DNA of 64,000 bases from Trachythela sp. YZ-2020 (lineage: Eukaryota; Cnidaria; Anthozoa; Malacalcyonacea; Clavulariidae): contig JADLSH010000158.1 in assembly GCA_016169945.1 (NCBI GenBank), positions 345,001 through 409,000 of the forward strand, given 5' to 3'. The notes beneath the pieces are model-generated. The model had not been told where the DNA came from. It searched no databases and saw only the letters and a program-made list of their open reading frames with translations. Below are positions 1-10,440 of the stretch, in pieces. The translations under genes were made by a program, and so were the position numbers. Position 1 is the first letter of the stretch. Every line of letters begins with the position of its first letter.

Positions 1-119
1 CTGTTCTCTCAATCCCCCCCTCCTGTAACATACCCCTTCTTTTGAGAGGGAGAAGTTTATTTAAACCCCCTGTCCATTAACCAAACTGTTCTCCAATAAG
101 CACCACAAGGGGGGGGGGC

Positions 120-429
120 TTAGTAGAGGAATTTTAACATTCTTTTATCGCCAATCATAGGCGATACGGTTCTGTTTTCACAAACTATCTTTTGAGGAAG
201 CTGCAAAGCATTTGCTAGACGATGGATATCGTGTTTATCAAAGCGAAATCGATCTTGCTACACATTCATCTGGAGTTAGGTTATTCAAGTCAAATCTTGA
301 ATAGTTCTTGTACGGGATATAAGTGTTGTTGGAGATGTTTGAACTGTAAAGAAGCATAACATCTTCTACTTCTAAAGCATCTTCTGCAAACATAGCTAAA
401 ATAGCCATTTCGTAGTCAGCTCTGTTCAT
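120..429 (-). pseudogene. HARBI1-like (PIF/Harbinger nuclease) N-terminal fragment
   Basis: On the minus strand an ATG at 429 opens a reading frame beginning MNRADYEMAILAMFAEDALE and running to YSRFDLNNLTPDEC near 255. The frame then breaks. In the next frame the expected continuation (RFDKHDIHRLANALQLP) is readable down to a stop at 120-122. An acidic start, an xRFDLxxLTxxEC block and an RFxKxDIxRLxxxL block are what I recall for the N-terminus of HARBI1-like proteins, the nuclease partner of PIF/Harbinger transposons. The DDE catalytic core is absent. One single-base frameshift and the truncation make it a dead fragment. No terminal repeats were found around it. The family assignment is from memory of the motif pattern. 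Confidence 0.6.
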
Positions 430-1103
430 GTTTTACGTTTATCTTCTTCGTAGCCACTAACAATGAACACTGCTCATTGCTCAATTCAAATTTCCCGCCA
501 TACGAAGACATAAGACGAAGACTGCTATTCCCAGTCTATCTCGGCCGAAATACGTCTTCGTCTTCGTACTTCGTTGCCTTGCTCAAACTCACTAATGCCA
601 GTGGAGTACGCGAGACATTTAATCGCGCGCACGTATTTGTAAAACGTTGGCAGACCCATTCAAATGAGTAACGATGGGATATTTATGAGTAGCAAAATTT
701 AAACGCTAGGTTTTAGGACAATTTGCTACCTGCTAGTTCTTACCATCCTTCCTGATTCAAATGTCATTGATATTTAGGCATTTAGCAGGTCAAGTCAATA
801 CTTTGTAATTAATTGGCGAATCATTTTCACGGGTGAAATCAACGTAAATGTTATCAAAACGCTTCCCATTCTTACTAAAAATACTCCCTCGAATTTTGCC
901 ATGTTCAAGATAGTATAGAACATAAAGATGCTGCTGATTTGATGTGTAATTTTCATCGTAAAATTTAAATTCCTTATGCTTATAAATAATGCTCGCCCTT
1001 CAGTAGTACACCATCTTGAAGAGTCGAATTGTAAGCTAATCGCTGATTGGCTGATATAAGCTCGCCGCTGAATGGCTACAAGCTAACACTAACATTACAT
1101 TTA
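430..1103. other. No gene recognised
   Basis: An open frame of about 64 codons (477-671) includes an imperfect GAAGACG/CGTCTTC hairpin near 500-565 and has no recognisable domain. Nothing else is supported here. Confidence 0.4.
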
Positions 1104-1391
1104 AGCCTCTTACAGACGAGCAAGTTTTCTATGACAAGTTTTTATATGACAAGTTTTATTTGCCAATCGCACGTGTGTACGTACAACAAATTTTCTATGA
1201 CAAGTTTTTGGTTTTTTGACCGCAATGATAGCGAATACAACAATAGATTGCTGACCAACCGTACCTAAGTGCTCAAATTACTTTGACAAGTTTTCCTTGT
1301 TGACCCATACAGACGAGACGAGCAAATGAAACTTGTCATATAAAAACTTGTCCTAGAAAACTTTTAGAGAGTTACTCGTCTGTAACCGGCT
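1104..1391. mobile_element. MITE with TTA target duplication (PIF/Harbinger-like)
   Basis: A 288 bp element has inverted ends, AGCCTCTTACAGACGAG on the left and its imperfect complement ending ...CTGTAACCGGCT on the right. TTA duplications lie at 1101-1103 and 1392-1394. Inside the ends the motif ACAAGTTTTxTATGACAAG is repeated directly and in inverted form. A 3 bp TTA duplication is characteristic of PIF/Harbinger elements, and a Harbinger-type nuclease fragment lies 0.7 kb away. The element has no coding capacity. Confidence 0.7.
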
Positions 1392-1430
1392 TTACAAGGT
1401 GATAGCATTATATCTGCTACGCAGATACAA

Positions 1431-1965
1431 AAATAGGTTCGCTAAGCGTGCATGTATCTACTCATGGTGATGCACAGTTGCCATGAAGAAGTGATATTCA
1501 ACAATAGGCAATTTCGTAATTACGGGCGCCATTTTGCAAAGGGGGCAAACACAATAAAGCAGCAATAGCATGACTCTAGGGAGAAGTATTCTCATTGGGA
1601 CGAGGTGTATATGTCTGTTTATATATGCCCCTCTCTGTTTTCTTTATCGTCCTCGTCGTCGTAGCTTTTTGGGGGTGTCACAAACTTGCACTTCCACGGT
1701 CACCCAAGTCACCCGCACAAAACGCATGCAATTTTCTTGTGTGCATCTTAGAATACTTGCGCATTTTTAGTTACGTACTTGTGTTTTAACCAGATCAATA
1801 ACGCATCAAAGGAACGATACGATAAAAGCAAGTGCAATACGAACGAGAAACGTACAAATCATGCTGATATTCGTCACGCACTATGTAAAATATTCGACAT
1901 ACTTCAGTCTATAGAAGGGTATTATATTTCCAACAACAAACATTGCGCCTCCAAGACTTGACGAT
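1431..1965 (+). repeat. Repeat family copy 1, uninterrupted
   Basis: This stretch, which starts at the AATAGGTTCGCTAAGCGTGC block and ends near AGAAGGGTATTAT, is closely matched by 6245-6317 joined to 9037-9477. It is the empty-site version of the locus interrupted by the 6318-9036 element. Short open frames inside it are not conserved between the two copies. Confidence 0.75.
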
Positions 1966-2400
1966 CGTAAAGCGCATCGCTCTAAAACATCTATACTCTA
2001 CAGTAATTTGAGCGAACCACACGTGGGAATTTATTTGTTTTGATGGGAAACTAAAGAGAAACTAGAAATCAGTGTTGAATATAATTCAGACATAAACGCG
2101 CAATAACGAGCTCTATTTATTAGAGTTCAGGGGTCAGCTGTCACATATTCTTGATAATTATTACACTGTAAACGGGTCAAGTTTTTACAAGAAAACCGAA
2201 GAGCTTAGTTCTCCCTACGTCTTGCAATATTTTAAGATGATCCTATAGCTCCTCATTATTATACTTCGATTTGACCCAAACGCTTGAACAGACTCGATAT
2301 AAGTATTCAGCGAGACGCATTCCTGACGACATATCTGCTACGCAGATACAAAAACGAGATCAGAACTGGCCACGCTGAACTAAAAAGCTTGTATACTGAG
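1966..2400. other. No gene recognised
   Basis: AT-rich spacer. The short palindrome TATCTGCTACGCAGATA at 2332-2349 also occurs at 1409-1427. Nothing else is supported. Confidence 0.4.
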
Positions 2401-2708
2401 GGGGCTTCGGTGGCGAAGTGGTTAGCGCACTTGCCTTTCACCTCTAAGGTCGCGGGTTCAAGTCTCAGTGAGAACTTTCTCAATGTGACTCGAACCCAGT
2501 CCACAAGTGAAAAGAGTAAAGTCAACGCTCTGCCGAAAGTCGTGGGTTTTCTCCGGGTACTCCGGTTTCCTCCCACAGGGAAAGTTGACAGGGTGGGTTA
2601 GGTAAAAGGGCCCACAGTAATTGGCATATGCTGTTGTGGTGACCCTGCCCTAGTTGGCGAAGCTAAATAAAATAAAATAAAATAATAAATAAATAAATAA
2701 AAATAAAA
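2401..2708 (+). mobile_element. tRNA-derived SINE with conserved central domain
   Basis: The 5' part has an RNA polymerase III promoter: a box A-like GGCGAAGTGGTTAGCGCACT at about 2412 and a box B GCGGGTTCAAGTCTC at about 2450. It is followed by the block TTTTCTCCGGGTACTCCGG and TTTCCTCCCAC (2545-2580). I recall this block as the deeply conserved central domain of many marine-invertebrate SINEs (Nin-DC type). The 3' end is a simple AAATA/AAAT tail. No target duplication could be read with confidence. The overlapping open frames on both strands are incidental. Confidence 0.8.
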
Positions 2709-2710
2709 CC

Positions 2711-3471
2711 TGACTTAAACATGCAGTGTTGATATATCTCGACACATTTCACAAAATTGTGTTAAAAAGTTGATGGTATGTTCATTGTCGATATCACAGG
2801 AAGGGAAGACTCTCGTGGTTTGTGTCTGGACTACCTGAAAAAGATGAAAAACACTTCGACGCTTTGAGCAAGTAGTGGTTATGCAAAATTTGTTGCAAGC
2901 AGTGCTTCCACTTCTTGAAATATACATTTTTAAATTTTCATCATTACCCCGCGCGATTCTGCAGGTTTGTTTTTGCATGTTTGCTTTGCAAACCCTCATT
3001 CCTTAAATTGTAAGTTAATAATTATTTTATATTCATAATAAAGTTAATAATAGGTAAGTTCATAATAGAAAGTTCATAATATATCATGGAGATGCAGTGT
3101 AGATAGTATTCTACAAAAGGCTGCTGTGTTTGTTGCAAGTGGTGCTTCCACGTTTTATCCCGTGTGATTCTGCAAATCCGTTTTTCCATGCTGGATGGAA
3201 ACAAACTAATTAAAAATTATGTATTATTATAAGTCAATGGTAAAAATATGAAACAGAAACAGATTTGCTAGTGCTTTTAACCTTTAATTATATATGCGGA
3301 TTACATTTTGATTATGATATAGGAACGGATTACATATATAATTATCAATTGATATCATACTTAGCAAGTACATTACTTATCTGTTTGTTAATTATGTATT
3401 AATTAGATAAAAAACATTATTTCTATAAAACATACAGCTTGGTGCAGTATTTTATAGCAATGGTGCAGTAT
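2711..3471. other. Spacer downstream of the secreted-protein gene, with a diverged direct repeat
   Basis: A segment containing GTTGCAAGCAGTGCTTCCAC at 2890-2990 recurs in diverged form at 3130-3200. Close to the stop codon of the neighbouring gene the motif TGGTGCAGTATTT is duplicated (3440-3475). No canonical AATAAA was seen on the minus strand in the first ~100 bases after the stop. No gene was recognised. Confidence 0.4.
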
Positions 3472-4932
3472 TTATGACATAAACATAAAGTTGATAAACA
3501 AAATAACAAAATATGCAAGACGATGCATTGCTCTGTGCGATTCAACTGCGTCGCTTTTTGAAGACTTTAGGGATGTGATATTAAATGCATGTACTTCACA
3601 ATCCCAATCTAAACAACCATTCAATTTCATGATTTCAACGACCTCTCCATAAATTTGCAAATTAAGAGTTCCGTTCAGAACATTTTCGCTCAGTTGCACC
3701 AAAATTTCAGTGAGGTTTGCTGGTGGTTTTGTTAAGGGCAATGTAGTGTTGTCAACACCCACGTATTTAGAACGATCAGCCACAAGTAGTCGGATAGACA
3801 TTTTGTTGTTATGGGCAATATCGTTGTTTGCATAAGCAAACCAAGCTACGCCCTTTTCTTCCCATCTTTCTTCCAAAGCGACGGCATCTATGATCTTTCT
3901 AGCAAATTGTGATCTTGCAATTTCTTGATCATCTGTGACCGATTTCTTTCTTCGTTTTAAGAAAGCCTTACTCCAATCCCTGTCATTTATGTACATGGCA
4001 AGTTGAATTGGGGAAATAAGATTTTGTAGCCAAACTGTGATTCGCACTTCTGTTTCTTGGATTATATCATTCACTGAATTGGTTTTGGTTTTGCCAGTGT
4101 TTTTGTTAACCTCTTCCTGGATTTTAGCCTTGACTTCCTCTGACTTGGTGTTTTTTCTTTCTTCACATCCACGTCTAACATCTAACAGACCTTTTAAACT
4201 GGATCTAAATGTCTGGAAGATGGATGATTGAATGGTCCAAAACACTGCTCCTTTATCGAAGACAGATAAATCACAGTATGATAGTGATGATGTATCAGGG
4301 TTTAGGTAACAAGGTGCGTGTGATTCAAAAGCTGTAGTTTTTAGATCTGCACATGTCTTAGTGCGGGTTCTATCTATCAGTGGAACCAGTGGAACTTGAA
4401 GGCATTTCCGGACAGCATCGACCCATCTTTTTCCTTGTGGGGAAAATTTGTTGTAGCTATCATCATAAAGTTTACAAAACGCCTCTGCAAACCCGATGGC
4501 ATAGTCGTCCTTGTCATTTTCACAAGAAGGATAGGCTTTGTTAAGACACTCCATGTACCAAGTACAGCTTGTTCCGCTGGGACTATAACACCAGGCTGGT
4601 AGCATAACAGCTTCAGTGAGCAGGGGTTCACCTGGGGAGCACTTGCAGTGGGGAAGAACAGTGCCGGAATTTTTGCCATACACATCAATCATGCATTGAT
4701 AATAGCAGTAAATTCTTGAACGGTCTCTGCATTTGTGATTGCCATTTGATTTTGTTAGGATGTATTTATCTGTACGACATGTAGCCCATTGGTAGTCATC
4801 GTAATACCAACTCTTACAGCAATGTACCATTCCAGCTGGACCGACATTTCTATCACATTCTTCTGCTTCAATGTGGCATATGTAGCGTGCAGTAAGTAAC
4901 AAATACAGTGCGCTTAATTGATACGTCTTCAT
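3472..4932 (-). CDS. Secreted Cys-rich protein with stanniocalcin-like core, possibly GPI-anchored
   Basis: One uninterrupted 486-codon frame. Residues 1-23 form a signal peptide (MKTYQLSALYLLLTARYICH, then IEA before an acidic mature start). Residues 26-135 are Cys-rich, including a CC pair at 38-39. Residues 119-256 resemble the stanniocalcin fold: YMECL, then AFCKLYDDSYNKFSPQGKRW followed by VDAVRKCL, then spaced Cys and a helical stretch ending in RRGC. In stanniocalcins the equivalent block reads as a Cys helix, an F-x-x-QGK segment and a second Cys helix. Residues 258-470 are charged, then mixed, with N-glycosylation sequons near 395, 406, 430 and 451. The last ~15 residues (LAYFVILFINFMFM) are hydrophobic and terminal, as in a GPI-attachment signal. 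The family link is inference from the Cys/QGK pattern. The protein is much longer than vertebrate stanniocalcins (about 250 residues). It is probably an extracellular glycoprotein; its partner is unknown. The start was chosen because it directly precedes the signal peptide. Confidence 0.8.
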   Translation of the reverse strand: MKTYQLSALYLLLTARYICHIEAEECDRNVGPAGMVHCCKSWYYDDYQWATCRTDKYILTKSNGNHKCRDRSRIYCYYQCMIDVYGKNSGTVLPHCKCSPGEPLLTEAVMLPAWCYSPSGTSCTWYMECLNKAYPSCENDKDDYAIGFAEAFCKLYDDSYNKFSPQGKRWVDAVRKCLQVPLVPLIDRTRTKTCADLKTTAFESHAPCYLNPDTSSLSYCDLSVFDKGAVFWTIQSSIFQTFRSSLKGLLDVRRGCEERKNTKSEEVKAKIQEEVNKNTGKTKTNSVNDIIQETEVRITVWLQNLISPIQLAMYINDRDWSKAFLKRRKKSVTDDQEIARSQFARKIIDAVALEERWEEKGVAWFAYANNDIAHNNKMSIRLLVADRSKYVGVDNTTLPLTKPPANLTEILVQLSENVLNGTLNLQIYGEVVEIMKLNGCLDWDCEVHAFNITSLKSSKSDAVESHRAMHRLAYFVILFINFMFMS

Positions 4933-6317
4933 TTTAAATGCTCACTGAGGCTCTAAAAAGAATAAAAAATGCTGACCAAGGACCTTTGTTAACACATACA
5001 AATGCCGGCTTATTCATAAGCATCCATTTCAGGGGAGTGGGATAATTAGTTGCTACCTTAGTATGTTGGGGGAGGCTATAAGCCGCGTTGCATGCTCATG
5101 GCACTCGGTCGACGGCTCTACGAAAGTCGCGCAGGCTGGGTTTGAATAAATCCCAAATTAACCCTTCCATCGTAACTGAACTTCATGTTCAGACACGAGT
5201 CATACGGTGACAACCAGAGGCGCCCTTAGTAAAAGCCCTTGACTTGATTAAGTCGCGCTGCGTCCTTCGTAATTCAGCTCAGCTGCAAGTAAGGATGATT
5301 AAACCCCCCCCCACACACACACACTTACTTAAATAACTCTGAGTCTCAGGAAAACAATGAGATATCGGGAAAATATGAGAGTGGCAAAGGGTATTTTCGT
5401 GAAACGTGAATTGCCATTTTTATTTTTCGTGGAACGAGAAATGGGTATTAATTTTTGCGTGAATCGTGATTTAGATAGTTCACGTGAATCATGAAATGCC
5501 TAATTTATTTAACGTGAAACGAGAATTCAAGTGCACTAATATACCGTGAATCATGATTTCACAGGGAGTACAGAAAAATACAGTACTTGAGATGTCTACA
5601 AGGCGTATAATTCATATACAACTCAACGTCAAGCCTCATATGGTGCCGACTTTCCGGTCTTTCCAAGTGTGAGCTGAAGAATACAAATGGAACCAGTGCG
5701 ACATTTTATTTTTCGAGAAACGTTATCAATATTGCCCTTTACCACCCTCCTTTTACGGTTACTAGCTTCTAAAAATATGACCTCGGACGAAATATTTCGC
5801 CAGCGCGAGCGGCCGACTTGATAAAATATCAGTCTGTTAAGGTGTATTAAACCTAAGAGTTTTGTCAATGTCGCGCATTGACCTAGCTTTAAGATCAATG
5901 ACGCTATTCTTTAACACGATGCTTTCTTTCTCCAATTTCTCTATACTACTAGAGTAATTCGTGTCTCTTTGTCTTTTATCTTGCGCAGTTTAGTCGAGTA
6001 CTTCCGCGTTAGCGAATTCAATCGAATCTTTAGTTAAAACCTTCCAACTCTAGACTCAGATTAATCTGAGCCTATTCCAACTTCAGCTTGGATAATATTT
6101 CGTTCATCATATCGTGAATGTATTTCAGTCTGGTACTTTTCATATTCTTTCTCCATCTTTTAGGTGTATTGTTGTTCGGTTGTTAAATCTTTGTTCTTAC
6201 TGACTTAACGGAATAACGGGCGTGTTTTCAAGCAATTATTATTTAAAATAGGTACGCTAAGCGTACATGTATCTGCTCATGGTTATGCCACAGTTGCCCA
6301 TAGTATTATTCAACAAT
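4933..6317. other. Gene upstream region with degenerate CGTGAAxCRTGAA repeats
   Basis: At 5390-5560 the motif CGTGAAxCRTGAA/TTCACG recurs about eight times in both orientations, as a decayed palindromic repeat. A short CA run lies at 5310-5325. An 89-codon minus-strand frame at 5629-5898 has no recognisable domain. The segment 6245-6317 belongs to the second copy of the repeat first seen at 1431-1965. Confidence 0.45.
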
Positions 6318-6867
6318 AGGCCGTAGGATGAGCATCCAAAAGATGCAATTCCGTTGCACTCCTCGTGGATCTACGTAATTTTCACATAAATCAATAGATA
6401 ATCCGTTGCTCCCCAAGCGAAACAGGTGCACAATTGGGAAAAAAATCCCTCCAAAGTTTGCTATTTTCACGCTTCGAAATATTCGAACCGCCATTGTTTT
6501 GGTAGCAAATACGCATGCGCATTTCAGCCAAACTCGCACTGCGCACGCGCAGACAGAAAAATGGATTTTCCCTGCGGGTTTTCCCCGATTTCCCCCGTAA
6601 AAACAACAAAATAAAATCACGGAATAGAGATCAATCCTTGTAATATTAACGAATAAATACACACACATTAAATATTGTTTATACAAATTTGTGTGAGGTA
6701 AAAAACCCACCTATACAAACAGGACGGAGAATATATAAATATACATACAATTCACACGATCAAGGAACAAATTAAATATTTCGCTAAACTAAAGCCTTGG
6801 TCAAACGTAAGAAAATATTTCCTACCAAATTCAGAAACATTTGATGAAACACTCTTTCTCCGTTTGC

Positions 6868-7843
6868 CGACCACTGATCTGAATATAGGCTGGATAACGC
6901 ATCTCTTAATAATTTGATGGAAAAAGGTGAAGCCGGAAGTCAAGCGGCGATCAGTGCCGCCACCCGATTCTGAGGCCCTACTTTATTATAGATTGTATTA
7001 CAGAATCCTAGTTTTTTCGCTTTTTTGCCTTTTAAACGTTTCTGGCCGGGCCAGTTTTACTATCACAAAGATAGAAGCACACGAGAAGAAATTTGAGCAA
7101 AAAAATTGGAGTATTATGGCTTTATAACGCCGTGAAACTGGATTTACAAGTTCGAAGGAGTGAACAGCCACATGTTAGCGATGTTTTGTTTATGATATTT
7201 CAATTCAAAATCCACTCAAAATATTAGAATTACTGCTACTGGACGAAGGCACTCTAGGAATTTGATGAAATGAACCAGCTCAGCTGCAGTATGAACAAAA
7301 GCGTGAATGTGGTAAGCTTTTAAAACAGGAATTAGGAACAGTGCTACACTGGTTCAATATTCACGTACTGAAATGAACACATATTAAGTTAATAACCTAT
7401 TTAATTCCTGTTTTAAAAACTTACTACATTCACGCTTTTGTTCATACTGCAGCTGACCTGGTTCATTTCATCAAATGCCTTGAGTGCCTTCGTCCAGTAG
7501 CAGTAATTCTATATTTTGAGTGGATTTTGAATTGAAATATCATAAACAAAACATCGCGAACATCGCGTAAATCCAGTTTCACGGCGTTATAAAACCATAA
7601 TACTCCAAATTTTTTGCTCAAATTTCTTCTTGTGTGCTTCTATCTTTGTGATAGTAAAACTGGCCCGGCCAGAAACGTTTAAAAGGCAAAAAAAGCAAAA
7701 AAACTAGGATTCTGTAATACTATCTATAATAAAGTAGGGCCTCAGAATCGGGTGGCGGCACTGATCGGCCGCTTGACTTCCGGCTTCACTTTTGACAAGA
7801 GATGCGTTATCCAGCCTATATTCAGATCAGTGTTGCCGACGCT
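6868..7843. repeat. Long snap-back inverted repeat nested in the 6318-9036 transposon
   Basis: Arms of about 460 bases (6868-7335 and 7405-7843) are inverse copies with few differences, separated by a loop of about 70 bases. The outer arm sequence contains GCCGGAAGTCAAGCGGC and the inner part TTAATTCCTGTTTTAAAA. The arms end close to GCCGAC/GTCGGC. No certain target duplication could be read because both flanks lie inside another element. Confidence 0.8.
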
Positions 7844-8189
7844 GGTAGGACAATATAACATACTGAAACATTGGTAAGACAAACAATATGACAAACATCT
7901 TTGCGCAACAATGTTTCCCAGTTTGTCCCGGGCTTTATTAAGGGATATTTATATAAACTCCTACGAAAACATCTGATTGAATCTTTAATGTATTATTGAA
8001 TAACTATGCAAGATATGTTTGGGGCTTCTTAAATTGTGCGTTCCATCCATCGCTTAAGTATATTCTATGGATACCAATCTTCGATTTGGACCAACTTTTC
8101 CATTCGTTCCAACCATCTTTTCCAACCATCTTTTCCAACCGGTACCATCTGTTCCAACCGACGAAGCCAGACTGCACCAGTGAAGGACT

Positions 8190-8949
8190 TTTAACTGTGA
8201 AAGAAACATGTCCCAGGCACCAACTCGAAATTCATCATAAAAAAAGATAAATTGGAAGGAAATATAAAATCCATAATTTCATCATAACCGGCTATAATTG
8301 AAAGAAATGTTTTCATCCTTGAGCCCCTTTTCATGCTTCTTCGTCTCTCTGGTGAGAAATTTTGTTTAATTGCAGTAGCAAACTTGTGATAGCGGACTTC
8401 CAGTGCTACACAATCTTTCCCCCGGATTTGCACGAGTATCTGTTCATCATTCTTTCTCTCCGCAGCTGTACCAGCATCAATTGTTTCTGCCAACATGAGT
8501 GGGGTTCTTCTTCTCTTCTTAGTTACCTGGTGTGAAACAAAATTATTAAACTAAATATCTGCTAATAACAAGGTTGGACGTTTGTAGCATTAGAAACTAC
8601 TTTACGCTAAATAAACTTAATTGACCACAATTCAAGATATTTTAAAACCAAACCCGAGAATGTTGTGCACATTGCGCTAGTATTATACCTATCAAAATGA
8701 CCATACCTTGTATACTATGTCTAGTGAGAACCAAGAGGCTTCTCTTCCACAAATAATACATATCTCTGGGAGTACATGCTCGGTTCTTTTAGACAGAGTC
8801 TTATTAGCTTCTGCGACTGATTGACGTGTAATTTTTCGCCTTGGTTCTATTGGTTCCACTTCCACATGTGGTCCTTCGGTAGAAGTTTCTTCTTTTCTCT
8901 GTTGTCTACGGATCTTCTTTTCATCACAAAATCTCTTCCAGCATTTCAT
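8190..8949 (-). pseudogene. Broken two-exon gene of a repeat-associated C-x2-C protein
   Basis: Exon 1 begins with ATG at 8949 and encodes a basic Lys/Arg-rich stretch followed by EICIICGREASWFSLD. It ends at a plausible donor (AAG|GTATGG) near 8700. The acceptor (TTTCACACCAG) is near 8523. Exon 2 then reads KKRRRTPL, AETIDAGTAAERKNDEQ, ILVQIRGKDCVALEVRYHK down to about 8385. After that the frame shifts by one base and later shifts back near 8290, with in-frame stops in between, so the copy is dead. I recall similar CxICG plus RNDE...KDCVAxEVRYH proteins as uncharacterised, repeat-linked proteins of cnidarians and fish. The function is unknown. Position immediately inside the TIR suggests it was the element's own gene or a captured one. 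Confidence 0.6.
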
Positions 8950-9036
8950 GATGGTACCATTCTAAGTTAATGCTGTCAGGGTTCTTCTCCATCTATTCGT
9001 TTTCTAAGCATCTTTTGGATGCTCATCCTACGGCCT

Positions 9037-9477
9037 ACAATAGGCAATTTCGTAATTACAGGCGCGATTTTGCAAAGACGGGCAAACACAATAAAGCAAC
9101 AATATTATGACTCTACTAGGGACAAGTATTCCCATTGGGACGAGTTGTATATAGTTACTACGGCTGGCAGAGTCAAGGCTAAATATGCCTCTGCCTGTTT
9201 TCTTCGTCGTCGTCCTGGCTCTTTGGAGGTGTCACAAACTTAATTGCACTTCCTCGGTCACCCAAGTCACCCGATGAAATGCATGCAATTTTCTTGTGTA
9301 CATCTTAAAATACTTGCGCATTTTGAGTTACGTACTTGTGTTTTAAACAGATCAATAACGCATCAAGGGAACGATAAGATAAATGCAAGTGCAATACGAA
9401 CGAGAAACCTACAAATCATGCCGATATTCGTCATGTACTATGTAGTATACGACATACTTCAGTCTATATGAGGGTAT
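9037..9477 (+). repeat. Repeat family copy 2, right part
   Basis: Continues 6245-6317 after the transposon. Together they match 1431-1965, including the CACTTCC(A/T)CGGTCACCCAAG and ATCAATAACGCATCAA(A/G)GG blocks. Similarity ends near 9477, where the P unit of copy A begins. Confidence 0.75.
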
Positions 9478-10440
9478 TAATCTTCTTTTCTTATGACTTC
9501 TATCAAATCCTATAAACTTCCAAATTCTGCCGCTCAAAATTCTCACTTTCCTTTCGAAATTCCAAATTTCAACTAACTGTGCTCAAAGCAGTACGTGTCT
9601 TTAATGCTTTTTTTCCAGTCCATATATTGACCTTTCATTTAAGTATTGTTAATATTGTATGACCAATGAGAGCTCGCATACGAGTCAATTCGTTACCAGG
9701 CTACTGGTTTACAATTCAATGTAAATACTTTACGTAATTATTTCCTTTTAAAATTTTTAGACGTAAAATTTAATAGCGCAAATTCAAATAACTTTACTCA
9801 AAGAGGGTAAAACACGTGACAGTGTAATAAAATAAACTGATAAACCTGTGGTCGTGAAAAGCCAACTATGGACTAAATATAGCTATATACGTTGTCTTTA
9901 GATAAGCAACTGTAGCATTTCAAATAATATTTACGATAAAGATGTTTATGCGAAAGTTACTTTGTAAACAAATCGAAGGAAGAGTAAAAAGACAACTTGA
10001 AGGAGGAGAACTAAAATTCTGTTCCTTGCAGGATTGTTTTCCAATATATATTTACTTTACGCACGTAGTGACAAATTTTCTGGAACTCATTACGAAGTTT
10101 TTGATAAAAACTACTTATGTTTAGCCATGTTTTAATCTATTTTTACATCTGTCTTTTTGTTAAAAGTAAAACTTTCTACAGGTATAGTTCTACTTTAAAT
10201 TAAATTATGAAAACTATACTAGACTCTGTAGCTCGGTGGTCAGAGCACTGCATCGGAATCGAAGGGACCGCAGATTTAATTCCTGCCAGAGAGCCTATAT
10301 ATAGTTGCATTTTTCGCAGCTGCTCCTGCAGGTTAGGTCTAAAATATGTATATAATTTTCGCTCGAAATTTCCATCTACAAACATGCACCAAGCCTATAT
10401 CCTTTGTCTATTTTAAAATACATCAGAAACGTAAGGCCTT
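9478..10440 (+). repeat. P unit of locus copy A
   Basis: Closely matched by 38527-40130 (A') and 42977-43905 (A''), and in its first ~200 bases by 58585-58745. It contains the block ATTCTGCCGCTCAAAATTCT, a CCAAT motif in TGACCAATGAGAG (9660), the conserved core AACAAATCGAAGGAAGAG (9967) and a SINE at its 3' end. The open frame at 9942-10124 (start MFMRKLLCKQIEGRVKRQLE) is kept in two A' copies but is broken in A'' by an early stop. I have no evidence that it is translated. Confidence 0.75.
10222..10390 (+). mobile_element. tRNA-derived SINE, copy in P unit of A
   Basis: Starts with ACTCTGTAGCTCGGTGGTCA (box A-like) and continues to a degenerate box B, GATTTAATTCCTGCC. It then has the family-specific tail TTGCATTTTTCGCAGCTGCTCC and GGTTAGGTCTAAAATATG. 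Copies of the same family occur at 39903, 43711, 23114 (minus), 23387 and 23603. The A, A' and A'' copies share position, so this insertion predates the triplication. Confidence 0.7.

Larger units (their letters stand above)
6318..9036. mobile_element. DNA transposon with perfect 29 bp TIRs and ACAAT duplication
   Basis: The left end AGGCCGTAGGATGAGCATCC continues to 6346. The right end, 9008-9036, is its exact complement over 29 bases. The 5 bp sequence ACAAT flanks both ends (6313-6317 and 9037-9041). The uninterrupted paralogue at 1505-1515 carries a single ACAAT followed by AGGCAATTTCG, which confirms the boundaries. The body holds a nested hairpin (6868-7843) and the remains of a two-exon gene on the minus strand just inside the right end (8190-8949). 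A 5 bp duplication with these ends does not match a superfamily I can name safely. No transposase catalytic core was seen, so this copy is probably non-autonomous. Confidence 0.85.

Noticed and set aside
6306..6710. 134-codon minus-strand open frame
   Set aside because: Overlaps the left TIR of a transposon, no recognisable domain, and frames on the other strand are equally open.
9942..10124. Conserved small-peptide gene (MFMRKLLCKQIEG...)
   Set aside because: Not rejected as a signal, but not called a CDS: near-identical copies carry no information on selection, A'' has an early stop and Q units are closed.
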